Source: Actinomycetota bacterium
Lineage (GTDB): Bacteria > Actinomycetota > Rubrobacteria > Rubrobacterales > Rubrobacteraceae
Direction of reading: 5' to 3'
DNA length: 64,000 bases
Assembly (NCBI GenBank): GCA_902810695.1
Contig: CADDYV010000004.1
Location: forward strand, 51,425-115,424
Shown piece after piece: positions 29,237-36,876 of the stretch. Within the stretch, counting starts at the first letter, position 1. Every line of letters starts with the position of its first letter. The position numbers and the translations under genes are program-made. A model generated the notes under the pieces. The model saw only the letters and a list, made by a program, of their open reading frames with translations, was not told the origin of the DNA and searched no databases.

Positions 29237-29824
29237 GTGGCAGATCGTGGACAGAAATACCTGCTCCTGGCGGATGAGGATTTGATCTCCCTCGCGGGTA
29301 CGGGAGACGCCGAAGCTTTTGCTACCCTCTATGACCGTCACAGCCGGGCTGCCTACTCTTTAGCCTACCGGATGATGGGCGACCGGCAGGCGGCAGAAGA
29401 TCTCATCCAGGAATCTTTCCTCAAAGCCTGGCGCTCAGCCAGAAGCTACCGCGCCGAGCGGGGGAGCGTAAGGACCTGGGTGCTCTCCATCGTCCACAAC
29501 CGGGGCGTAGACCTGCTCCGCGCCACCGCGAGCCGCCGCAGAACCCAGGACAGGGTCGAAGCCGAGTCCACCGGAAAGCAGCAGAGCGAAGCCTTCTCCG
29601 AAACCTGGCACAACTCGCAGAAGGAGCAGGTGCGCGAGGCCCTGAGTACGCTGCCGCCGGAGCAGCTAAAGGTCCTGGAGCTGGCATACTTCTCGGGCTA
29701 CACCCACACCGAGATAGCCGGGCTTCTGGGGCTACCGCTCGGTACGGTGAAAGGCAGGATGCGGCTGGGGCTAAAAAAGATGAAGGACTACTTTGATTCG
29801 AGAGGCATGACGGTGCCACGGTGA
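29237..29824 (+). CDS. ECF-type RNA polymerase sigma factor (SigK-like)
   Basis: A 195-residue ECF sigma factor with region 2 (FATLYDRHSRAAYSLAYRMMGDRQAAEDLIQESFLKAW), including the -10 recognition helix, and region 4 (LSTLPPEQLKVLELAYFSGYTHTEIAGLLGLPLGTVKGRMR) with its helix-turn-helix. It overlaps the anti-sigma gene by GTGA, the normal arrangement for a sigma/anti-sigma pair. Regulon candidates are itself and the divergent ferritin genes. Confidence 0.93.
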   Translation: MADRGQKYLLLADEDLISLAGTGDAEAFATLYDRHSRAAYSLAYRMMGDRQAAEDLIQESFLKAWRSARSYRAERGSVRTWVLSIVHNRGVDLLRATASRRRTQDRVEAESTGKQQSEAFSETWHNSQKEQVREALSTLPPEQLKVLELAYFSGYTHTEIAGLLGLPLGTVKGRMRLGLKKMKDYFDSRGMTVPR

Positions 29825-30588
29825 GCGATATGGACCACGAACGTTTCGAGGATCTCAAAGAAGCCTACGTCCTGAACGCGCTCTCCGAAGCGGAGCGGCG
29901 GGAGTTCGAGGAGTACCTGGCCCAACACCCCGAGCGCCAGGCGGAGATAGCCGAGTTGAGCGGCATCGCGGGCCTCCTCGCGCTCTCCCCCGCCGAGCAC
30001 GATCCTCCGCAAGAGCTGCGCCGGAGCATTATGAACGCGGTGAGATCCGAAGCTCGAAGCCCACAGCCTCCGCGACGCTCCCTGGTAGAGTATCTGCGGG
30101 CGGTCATCGGGGTCAGAAGGCTGGCGCTGGGCACTGCCGTGATAGTTCTGGTGGGTTTGCTCTCCTGGAATGCGGTCTTGCAGCGAGAGATCCAGGATTT
30201 GCAAAATCGGAATAGCAACCTTCTGGGCCAGAACCAGAGCCTTCAGGGGCAGGTCGCGCACCTCAAAGCCTATAAGATGCAGACCGCCGGGATAGCCAAA
30301 GATGCCTCTGCGGAAGTAATTCGGACCAAGAATGGGCGTCTGATCGTGGCGGTGCAGAATCTCCCCCGGACACCCAGGAACAAGACCTACCAGCTCTGGA
30401 CGATAAAGGACAACAAGCCCAGACCGGCGGGCCTCTTCGAGCCGAGCGGGAACGTCGTTGCAGCCCCCGTGAAGAACTTCGTGAGCGGGACTGAGGTCGT
30501 GGCGGTTACGGTTGAGCCGGCCAAGGGCTCGCGCAAACCTACCACCAAGCCCATCCTCACAGCCAAACTCCGGACAACAAAGGGATGA
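29821..30588 (+). CDS. RskA-like membrane anti-sigma factor
   Basis: A 255-residue protein: N-terminal zinc-less anti-sigma domain (EAYVLNALSEAERREFEEYLAQHP), one membrane helix near residues 99-114 (LALGTAVIVLVGLLSW), a short coiled coil (LQREIQDLQNRNSNLLGQ) and an extracytoplasmic RskA domain (TYQLWTIKDNKPRPAGLF). It would hold the sigma factor at the membrane until a surface signal releases it. Stop is followed by 64 bases before dodecin. Confidence 0.9.
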   Translation: MSDMDHERFEDLKEAYVLNALSEAERREFEEYLAQHPERQAEIAELSGIAGLLALSPAEHDPPQELRRSIMNAVRSEARSPQPPRRSLVEYLRAVIGVRRLALGTAVIVLVGLLSWNAVLQREIQDLQNRNSNLLGQNQSLQGQVAHLKAYKMQTAGIAKDASAEVIRTKNGRLIVAVQNLPRTPRNKTYQLWTIKDNKPRPAGLFEPSGNVVAAPVKNFVSGTEVVAVTVEPAKGSRKPTTKPILTAKLRTTKG

Positions 30589-30652
30589 TCCCCGTTTACC
30601 CTCCCCAATAATGGGTAGAAATTGGGCAAGGGAAGCAAATGAAGGAGGTCCT

Positions 30653-30862
30653 ATGTCAGTCGCTCGTGTAACGGAAATCAGCGCCATCTCCCCAGACAGC
30701 TTCGAGGGCGCCGTCAAGGAAGGGATCAACCGCGCGACGAGCACGCTTCGAAACGTCGAGAGCGCGTGGATCAAGGACATGAACGTGATGATCGAGAACG
30801 GCAACATCACCGGCTACAAGGTGAACATGGAGGTAACCTTCGTCCTGGAAGATAGCCAATAG
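30653..30862 (+). CDS. Dodecin family flavin-binding protein
   Basis: A 69-residue protein of the dodecin family, which forms hollow dodecamers that store flavins or coenzyme A-like ligands. The typical features VARVTEISAISPDSFEGAV, the AWIKDMNVMIENGNITGYKV ligand face and a final beta strand are clear. The frame is open upstream but ATG 30653 is right behind AAGGAGG. It is followed by a terminator, so it is monocistronic. Confidence 0.92.
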   Translation: MSVARVTEISAISPDSFEGAVKEGINRATSTLRNVESAWIKDMNVMIENGNITGYKVNMEVTFVLEDSQ

Positions 30863-30894
30863 GTTCTCCGATTGAAAGCAACCCACGAGTTTCG

Positions 30895-30922
30895 CGCCCC
30901 GGCTTTCTACCGGTGCGTTTTT
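30895..30922 (+). terminator. Intrinsic terminator after dodecin
   Basis: Stem CGCCCCGG (30895-30902) and CCGGTGCG (30910-30917) with one mismatch and a seven-base loop, followed by TTTTT (30918-30922). Confidence 0.75.
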
Positions 30923-31022
30923 CTAATTGGTGGCTGGATCAGGGACCCGTCCCGCATGATCGGGTTACACACGGTGAGACATGGGTAGGTTCTCTCTGAG
31001 AGCGGAGAGACAAGGAGGCTTT

Positions 31023-31568
31023 GTGCCACGCATCCAACCCGTAGAGCCGGAGAACGCTCCTCAGGAATCTCAGCCTCTCATCGAGCAGGGTGAGAAAGCG
31101 GCGGGGAAGGTTCTCAACTTCTACAAGCAGATGTCAGTCTCCCCCAGGTCGTTCAAGGGGTACATGGACTTGAGCGCGACGCTGCAGGGCGGCGCTCTGG
31201 ACCGCAAGGTCCAGGAGTCTATCGCCGTTGCGGTCTCGGACTACAACGGCTGCGTCTACTGACTCTCGGTCCACTCCGCAGTTGCGGAGCAGGTAGGGCT
31301 CAGCGCCGAGGAGCGCGCTCGCGCCCAGCGTTTCGAGTCCGAGGACCCCAGGCGTGCCGCGGCGCTGCGATTCGTCCGCGAGATAGTCGAGAACCGTGGC
31401 AACGCCTCTTCAGAGGCGCTCGATGGCCTAAGGCACGCCGGATACAGCGATGAGGAGATCATGGAGATGATCGCCAACGTCGCGCTCACCACGTTCTCCA
31501 ACTACACCAACGACGTGATAGAGACCGAGTTGGACGTACCCGCCGTGGAGCGAGTACACGGCGGGTAG
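31023..31568 (+). CDS. AhpD-like carboxymuconolactone decarboxylase family protein, candidate selenoprotein
   Basis: If the TGA at 31260-31262 is read as selenocysteine the gene encodes 181 residues that match the AhpD/CMD peroxidase-like family along the full length: SFKGYMDLSATLQGGALD, SIAVAVSDYNGC, then UGA-LSVHSAVAEQVGLS, and after it ALRFVREIVENRG and NVALTTFSNYTNDV. Family members have a redox CxxC followed by His (NGCxYCLSAH); here the motif is C77-V-Y-U80-L-S-V-H, so the stop sits exactly at the second catalytic cysteine. A SECIS-like hairpin follows at the right distance. The GTG at 31023 has AAGGAGG upstream; ATG 30981 is an alternative. The HAD gene starts three bases later. A point-mutated pseudogene is the rival explanation. 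Confidence 0.78.
31260..31289 (+). promoter_or_regulatory. Candidate bacterial SECIS element at an in-frame UGA
   Basis: UGA at 31260-31262, then 11 bases, then a perfect 6-bp stem CTCCGC (31274-31279) / GCGGAG (31284-31289) with loop AGTT (31280-31283). The loop has a G in its first two bases and starts 17 bases after the UGA, within the range described for bacterial SECIS elements (small apical loop with an early G, 16-37 bases from UGA). Confidence 0.65.
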
Positions 31569-31571
31569 CTC

Positions 31572-32237
31572 GTGCCGCAAGCCCTGGGCTTCGACATCTA
31601 CGGCACGCTTGTTGACCCGCTACGGATGAACGAGCGTCTGCGCCCCCTCGCCGGGGAGCGCGCAGACAGGTTCAGCGAACTCTGGCGGGAGAAGCAGATC
31701 GAGTACACCTTCAGGCGCGGACTTATGCGCTCTTACGCTGACTTCGGCGTCTGCACCCGCCAGGCGCTGGCGTTCGCCGCGCGAGCTGTAGGCGTGCAGC
31801 TCTCCGAGGAAAATGAGCAACGTCTCATCGAGGAGTACCAGAACCTCCCTCCCTTCCCGGACGTCGCGCCGGGGATGGAGGCGCTGCGCTCGCAGGGGCA
31901 CGCGATGGTTGCATTCTCCAACGGCGTCGAGGCGACCGCGCGTACCCTGCTACAGCGAGCCGGCGTGCTCTCCTACCTCGATGATGTGGTAAGCGTTGAT
32001 GACGTAAAGACCTTCAAGCCCGACCCGGAGGTCTACCGCTATCTGGCACGCAGGCTGCAGCGTCCGGTGGACGAGGTGTGGCTTATCTCCAGCAACCCGT
32101 TCGACGTGATCGGGGCAAAAGCAGCTGGGCTCAAGGCGGCGTGGGTCAGGCGCAAGCCCGAGGCGGTCTTCGATCCCTGGGGGATCGAGCCAGACATGGT
32201 GGTCCCGGATATCGAGGAGTTGGCCAGAAAACTATAA
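31572..32237 (+). CDS. Haloacid dehalogenase type II (HAD superfamily)
   Basis: A 221-residue hydrolase. The nucleophile Asp8 is in GFDIYGTLVD, motif II in AFSNGVEAT, motif III Lys in KTFKPDPEVY, and SSNPFDVIGAKAAGL is the type II 2-haloacid dehalogenase pattern. It begins three bases after the candidate selenoprotein stop, so the two are expected to be co-translated. Physiological substrate unknown. Confidence 0.88.
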   Translation: MPQALGFDIYGTLVDPLRMNERLRPLAGERADRFSELWREKQIEYTFRRGLMRSYADFGVCTRQALAFAARAVGVQLSEENEQRLIEEYQNLPPFPDVAPGMEALRSQGHAMVAFSNGVEATARTLLQRAGVLSYLDDVVSVDDVKTFKPDPEVYRYLARRLQRPVDEVWLISSNPFDVIGAKAAGLKAAWVRRKPEAVFDPWGIEPDMVVPDIEELARKL

Positions 32238-32284
32238 GATTCCGCGACTCTTCGCGCAACAACGCCGCCGCACTGATCTACACA

Positions 32285-33985
32285 CTACACCCGCCTTCTG
32301 TTCCCGTAGACCAGGACGTGCAACTGGGGCAGCACGGTCGCCTCGTTCCAGCCGTCGGCGAGCACCCTATCCGATAACCAGGCGTATTTCCCCAGAAGGC
32401 GCGCTGTATCAGTTTCTTCGCTGGAGAGGTCGTCGTTCCCAACCTGCAGATACATCGGGACGTTCGGGAACCGCGCGGCGACGTCACGTGCGTAGGCGTA
32501 GTCTTTCTCATCGAAGACGACCACCTTGAAAACGGTTTCGGTGCTCTCGCCACCCGACCCGACGCAGCGCCCGAGCTTCTCCCAGTCGGTTTTCATTCCA
32601 GAGCTCGGCGGTTTCGGTGAGATGGTGAGATAGCTGAGGTCGCGGAACCAGTCTCTGGCGATGGTTCCCTGGGTTTCGATGGCGAAGGAATATCCCGCCT
32701 CGCGTCCGAGCCGTATCAGCTCCCCAAGCGGCTGCAAAGCCGGGTTCCCGCCCGAAAGCGTGATGAGGATCGGCTTCCTGGATAGCTCCCTGACTTCGGC
32801 GAAGACCTCCCCCGCACTCATCCTGCGCCACTCCTTGTGATACTCCGGCAAAACGGCGAACTTGGAGTCGCAGTTTCGGGAGAGTATTCCGTCTGAGAGG
32901 TAGGTTCCCAGCGTCGTCTCGATAGAGGTTATCTCGGCGGTACCGGCGTACTCCACATCCTCAACCACAGCGTAAGAGCTATGACCGCCCAAAGCGAGGA
33001 AGACTGGCTCGACCTTGCGCCGTACCGCTGGCCGGCTCTCCAGGAAGAGCTTGCGGAAGGTGTCGCGCCCGCCGCGCACGCGAAGAGATCTCTCCTCTTC
33101 CACGAAGTCCAGACCGAGAGCTTCCAGACACCGGACTATACGTTGGCGCTGGCGCGGTTTATGCTGGGAGATCCGCACGTAAGAGCCATCCGTAGATCCC
33201 TCGGTGTCGTAAATTCCGGAGAAGTAGCCTCGCCAGAACGAGAGTGAGCCGTCCACGGCGATAAGCTCCTCCAGTTCGCGCACGAGCCGATCTGTAGAGA
33301 GACGAAGGCAAGGGATGTGTTGCGCTTCGGCCCAGTAGCCGCCGGAGAGGTGGCGTCCGGGCATCAGGCTGAACCCAAGCGAGCGGGCGTACTCGTCGAA
33401 GCGCGCAAGAACCTCGGTATCCCTGGTAGCTATGGAAAACCTGCGATACCTGCTCTTGAATGTTCGGAAAGAACCGTCGCCATCCGCCGCTCCCGCCAGA
33501 TAGCCGACACGGAAATCGCGATCCTCCGGCTGTTTATCGTAGGGTGCGAACGCCTTGATCCGGTCTCCGGCAGCCAGATCCATCGCCGCTTTCATCCTTC
33601 CGCCGATACGCTGACCATAGAGGACAAAGCGATGATCGGGTGTAACCCGTAGCTCCCGGCCGTCCTCGAACCGAACCAGCACGATATCAACATCGGGCGT
33701 CCGTATGGAAGCGGTTACCCTCCCGGCACGGTACGGGCCGCGCACCACCTCGACGGGATTGCCCTTGCCGCGCTGCTGGCCCAGCACCTCATCGCCGGCA
33801 CGTATCTCTCCCGCCGGGACCTCGCGCAAATCAGCGAGCATAATTGGCGTATTGCAAGTTACCGACCATGAGCAACGGTAATCACAACCGCCGGTGCGGA
33901 CGAATACCGTGGGCTTTCCGATGACGGCTCCCTCGCCCTGGATCACGGGGCCGTAGATCTCCGATATCTGGATCTTCTCGCTCAA
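32285..33985 (-). CDS. queE: 7-carboxy-7-deazaguanine synthase with an in-frame intein
   Basis: Radical SAM enzyme that contracts 6-carboxytetrahydropterin to 7-carboxy-7-deazaguanine in queuosine/preQ0 synthesis. The 566-residue precursor is 40 residues of N-extein (ISEIYGPVIQGEG, GGCDYRCSW), a 331-residue intein, and 195 residues of C-extein (CDSKFAVLPEYHKEW, ITLSGGNPALQ, SPKPPSSGM). Splicing restores the CxxxCxxC cluster motif CDYRCSWC and a 235-residue mature enzyme, the normal size. The start is TTG 33985, overlapping the queD stop as TTGA. Third gene of queC-queD-queE. Activity depends on splicing. Confidence 0.92.
   Translation of the reverse strand: MSEKIQISEIYGPVIQGEGAVIGKPTVFVRTGGCDYRCSWSVTCNTPIMLADLREVPAGEIRAGDEVLGQQRGKGNPVEVVRGPYRAGRVTASIRTPDVDIVLVRFEDGRELRVTPDHRFVLYGQRIGGRMKAAMDLAAGDRIKAFAPYDKQPEDRDFRVGYLAGAADGDGSFRTFKSRYRRFSIATRDTEVLARFDEYARSLGFSLMPGRHLSGGYWAEAQHIPCLRLSTDRLVRELEELIAVDGSLSFWRGYFSGIYDTEGSTDGSYVRISQHKPRQRQRIVRCLEALGLDFVEEERSLRVRGGRDTFRKLFLESRPAVRRKVEPVFLALGGHSSYAVVEDVEYAGTAEITSIETTLGTYLSDGILSRNCDSKFAVLPEYHKEWRRMSAGEVFAEVRELSRKPILITLSGGNPALQPLGELIRLGREAGYSFAIETQGTIARDWFRDLSYLTISPKPPSSGMKTDWEKLGRCVGSGGESTETVFKVVVFDEKDYAYARDVAARFPNVPMYLQVGNDDLSSEETDTARLLGKYAWLSDRVLADGWNEATVLPQLHVLVYGNRRRV
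32873..33865 (-). other. LAGLIDADG-containing intein in QueE
   Basis: Coding 331 residues in frame. The first residue is Ser (block A SVTCNTPIM, where Cys is commoner), block B has TPDH (Thr75, His78), two LAGLIDADG motifs are GYLAGAADGDG (121-131) and GYFSGIYDTEG (213-223) with both acidic residues kept, and the end is TYLSDGILSRN with the terminal Asn331 followed by Cys of the C-extein. The penultimate residue is Arg instead of the usual His. The +1 cysteine is also the third iron-sulfur ligand of QueE. Confidence 0.9.
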
Positions 33986-34335
33986 GGCCGGTACTCGGCC
34001 CAGGTTCTGGGCGTCTCGCTGACGCGCACGGCGGCCACCTCGGGCCACAAGCCGCGCGCAAACTCGTACAGAAAGCGGGCGATGTTCTCCGCGCTGGTGG
34101 GACCGTCCATCACATCGTTGAGGTGCTGGTGGTCGAGCTTCTCGTCTATGAAGCTCTTGAGCGGCTCCAGATCTCCATAGTCCTTGACGAAACCGTCCGC
34201 GTTCAGCTCGGAGCTTTCGAGCACCACTTCGACCACATAGTTATGTCCATGCAGCCTGGCGCAAGGATGCTCTTCGGGTAGATGGTCGAGTATGTGGCTT
34301 GCCGAAAACGAGAACTGCTTGGAGATGGTGTACAT
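33982..34335 (-). CDS. queD: 6-carboxy-5,6,7,8-tetrahydropterin synthase
   Basis: A 117-residue enzyme that makes 6-carboxytetrahydropterin from dihydroneopterin triphosphate. It has the zinc His in SASHIL, the catalytic Cys in HPCARLHGHNY with the HxH zinc pair, the LDHQHLND catalytic loop, PTSAENIARFLYE and a C-terminal SETPRTWAEY. Two bases after queC and overlapping queE by four bases. Confidence 0.95.
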   Translation of the reverse strand: MYTISKQFSFSASHILDHLPEEHPCARLHGHNYVVEVVLESSELNADGFVKDYGDLEPLKSFIDEKLDHQHLNDVMDGPTSAENIARFLYEFARGLWPEVAAVRVSETPRTWAEYRP

Positions 34336-34337
34336 GC

Positions 34338-35036
34338 CTAACCTCTGGTCTCCGCTTTCTGGCGGTCCCGGTAGACGGTCGGGTCAGGAACACCCGCTAT
34401 CTCGAAGGCTTCCTTCCTCTCGTTGCAGGTTCCGCACAGGCCGCAGTGGACCTCGCCGCCCTCGTAGCAGCTCCAGGTCTCTTCGTAGGGAACGCCGAGT
34501 TTGGCACCTATCCCTACGATCTCAGCCTTCGTTTTGTGGATGAACGGCGCGTACAGGCGCAGCGAGGGATTCCCGAATCCTTCGACGGCTTTGCGCTCCA
34601 TCGCCTCGAAAGCCTCGATGAACTCCGGGCGGCAGTCGGGGTAGACGTAGTGATCTCCGGCGTGCATCGCCGCCGCAACCAGCGTGGACTCTCTGGCGAC
34701 GGCCACGCCGTAGGCTATGGAGAGCATGATGGCGTTGCGGTTGGGAACGACGGTTACGGCCATGTTATCTGCGGCGTAGTGGCCGTGGGGCACCTCAACC
34801 TCGTCGGTGAGAGCTGAGCCCGAGAGCAGCCGCCCGACGTTCGAGATGTCCACCACCTCGAAGCCCGCCCCCAGCCGCCCGGCGCAACGCCTGGCGTAGG
34901 AGATCTCCTTTTTGTGCCGCTGACCGTAGTCCACGGCGATGATGTGCAGCCCGTAACCCTCGGAAGAGAGCAGGTACGCGAGCGTTACGGAGTCCATCCC
35001 GCCGCTGACTACGGCTACCGCTTCTTCTCTGTTCAC
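34338..35036 (-). CDS. queC: 7-cyano-7-deazaguanine synthase
   Basis: ATP-dependent enzyme producing preQ0 from the QueE product and ammonia. The PP-loop SGGMDSVTLA is at residues 11-20 and the zinc cysteines are in CYEGGEVHCGLCGTC. Its GTG start lies seven bases after a -10 box, with no ribosome binding site, so it seems leaderless. It heads queC-queD-queE; no folE or tgt is present in the window. Confidence 0.95.
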   Translation of the reverse strand: MNREEAVAVVSGGMDSVTLAYLLSSEGYGLHIIAVDYGQRHKKEISYARRCAGRLGAGFEVVDISNVGRLLSGSALTDEVEVPHGHYAADNMAVTVVPNRNAIMLSIAYGVAVARESTLVAAAMHAGDHYVYPDCRPEFIEAFEAMERKAVEGFGNPSLRLYAPFIHKTKAEIVGIGAKLGVPYEETWSCYEGGEVHCGLCGTCNERKEAFEIAGVPDPTVYRDRQKAETRG

Positions 35037-35043
35037 ACTGACA

Positions 35044-35071
35044 ATTTTATGCCACGCACTGCCTCTTGCAG
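35044..35071 (-). promoter_or_regulatory. Promoter of the queCDE operon, apparently leaderless
   Basis: Minus strand: -35-like CTGCAA (35071-35066), 16-base spacer, -10 TAAAAT (35049-35044), then seven bases to GTG 35036. This leaves no space for a preQ1 riboswitch. Confidence 0.6.
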
Positions 35072-35078
35072 GCGAAGA

Positions 35079-36545
35079 TCAGGCGGGCTGCTCCTTCGCG
35101 CCAAAAGACCGGGTGGCGAGGCTCACCAGGACCGTTACGAGCAGGTTCGCCAGAAGCGCCACGATCCCGACGTTCACATCTGCCAGAGAGGTGGGAAGGA
35201 ACGGCAGGATCTGGCCGATGGTAGTCTGGGCGACGGTTACATACGTTACTATTATCACCCCGACGATGATGCCCGCAGCGGCTCCCCACTTGTTGACGAA
35301 GTTATTCGGGAAGAGGCTGAAGATCAAAGCCGGGAAAAGCTGGGTTACGAAGCTGTATCCCAGAAGCAGCAGGAGCACTATGGTCTTGCCGCTGTTGACG
35401 GTAAAGTACCAGGCTACCGCAGCTATGAAGGGGACCAGGATCTTGGCGAGCCTGTTGACCCGCTGCTCGCTTGCCGAGGGTGCGAACGCCCGGTAGACGT
35501 TTTTGGAGAGCACCGTCGCCGAGGTCATCAGGAGCATCGAGCCGGGCACCAGCGCGGTGAGCAGGCCCGCGGCCCCGATCAGGCCGACCAGCCACGGATC
35601 GAAAGCCTTGATCGAGAGCTTCAGCAGGGAGAGGTCTACCTTATCTCCGGTGAGTCCGGGAACCTGCAGGATGGCGGCGAAGCCCACGAAGAACACGAAG
35701 AGCAATATGAGCTGGTAGAGAGGCAGGTACACCGCGTTGCGGCGGAAGACCCGCTCGTTACGGGCCGAGAAGATCGAACCGAAGGTGTGCGGCCACATGT
35801 AGAAGCCCAGAGCCGTCAAAAGAACCGTCGAGATGAACCACGGCACGTCGTAGCCCGTGCCCGGCAGCGCCAGAAAGCCCGGCTTGTGGGCCTGTATCTG
35901 CCTGAACATGTCTCCCACGCCGCCGTAAAACTTGAACGGCAGGTACAGTCCCAGAAAGATCGCCACCGAGAGCACCATGATGTCTTTTATCACGGCGGTC
36001 CACGCCGAGCTTCGGATGCCGCTTATCATCACGTAGACGGTTACGGCTGCCGCCCCGATAAGCGCGGCGACGTTGGAGGAGATGGTTCCGTAGGAAGCGA
36101 TGGAGACGATGATCCCGAGCCCTTTTAGCTGGAGCACGAGGTAGGAGGGAACCATCGCTATCACCGCCACGATCGAGACGAGCACTCCCAGAGCCTGGCT
36201 GTTGTACTTGCTCACGAAGAAGTCCGACTGCGAGTGGAGGCGGTGCTTTTTGGCGTAGCGCCAGATCGCGGGCAGCAGCCAGTAGGAGATCACGTAGGCC
36301 AGACATCCGTAGGAGAGGATGTAGAAGGCTGGTCCTCCCTCGCCGTAGGCCCACCCGCTGCCGCCGAGGAAGGTGAAGGTCGTGTAGATCTCACCCGCCA
36401 AAAGCAGGAAAACGAAGAGCGTCCCGAAGCCCCGACCGCCGACGGCCCACTGTTCCAGGTCCATGTCCCGGCCCCGGCGCGCCTGGATGCCGAGGAAGAT
36501 CGCCACCGCCAGAAAGACCGCGATTATCAGGAGGGCGATATTCAT
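35079..36545 (-). CDS. Sodium:solute symporter family transporter
   Basis: A 488-residue membrane protein with about 13 hydrophobic segments of the SSS family, which use sodium (or protons) to import solutes such as acetate, proline or pantothenate. Family hallmarks include LAGEIYTTFTFLGGSGWAYGEG in helix 2-3 and the conserved helix GLLTALVPGSMLLMTSATVLSKN. It overlaps the upstream DUF3311 gene by four bases, a pair seen commonly for this transporter branch. Substrate not determined. Confidence 0.9.
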   Translation of the reverse strand: MNIALLIIAVFLAVAIFLGIQARRGRDMDLEQWAVGGRGFGTLFVFLLLAGEIYTTFTFLGGSGWAYGEGGPAFYILSYGCLAYVISYWLLPAIWRYAKKHRLHSQSDFFVSKYNSQALGVLVSIVAVIAMVPSYLVLQLKGLGIIVSIASYGTISSNVAALIGAAAVTVYVMISGIRSSAWTAVIKDIMVLSVAIFLGLYLPFKFYGGVGDMFRQIQAHKPGFLALPGTGYDVPWFISTVLLTALGFYMWPHTFGSIFSARNERVFRRNAVYLPLYQLILLFVFFVGFAAILQVPGLTGDKVDLSLLKLSIKAFDPWLVGLIGAAGLLTALVPGSMLLMTSATVLSKNVYRAFAPSASEQRVNRLAKILVPFIAAVAWYFTVNSGKTIVLLLLLGYSFVTQLFPALIFSLFPNNFVNKWGAAAGIIVGVIIVTYVTVAQTTIGQILPFLPTSLADVNVGIVALLANLLVTVLVSLATRSFGAKEQPA

Positions 36546-36739
36546 TGCCGCTCCTCCCTGTTAGCGGGGTCCAGACGGTAGATGATGGCCATGATCGCGG
36601 ACGTCAGGATGACCCACAACACGATCCAGAACAAAATAAACGGCAGCCCGAACACGTAAGGCTCGACCCGGTTGGCGAAGACTATCCCTCCGAGTATCCC
36701 GAGAAACGGAACTACCGCCAGCAAATAGACCGGCTTCAT
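36542..36739 (-). CDS. DUF3311 small membrane protein
   Basis: A 65-residue protein with two hydrophobic segments and the DUF3311 feature of an NRVEPYVFGLPFILFWIVLWV core. These are thought to be small partners of SSS transporters because the genes are adjacent, as here. AAGGAGG seven bases before the ATG. Confidence 0.85.
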   Translation of the reverse strand: MKPVYLLAVVPFLGILGGIVFANRVEPYVFGLPFILFWIVLWVILTSAIMAIIYRLDPANREERQ

Positions 36740-36876
36740 AGCTAGCCCTCCTTCTCCTCCAAGGGCTATAGAATAGCTGATTTGACACTCTTTTTGTAGT
36801 ACGGTGTTTCTTTGTTCGCCCTGCAGTATGCTTACAAAACGGGTCGAGAAACCATCAGGTTCCAGCCCAGGCGATC

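Noticed and set aside
28976..29341. 121-codon minus-strand frame ahead of the sigma factor gene
   Set aside because: No recognisable motif, overlaps the sigma gene and the promoter region.
31260..31262. The TGA as a true stop, making two separate genes or a pseudogene
   Set aside because: The upstream frame alone would end inside the redox motif, and no start with a ribosome binding site exists for the downstream part. Kept as the rival explanation but judged less likely.
34338..35078. preQ1 riboswitch before queC
   Set aside because: Only 42 bases separate the neighbouring genes and the promoter sits directly at the start codon.
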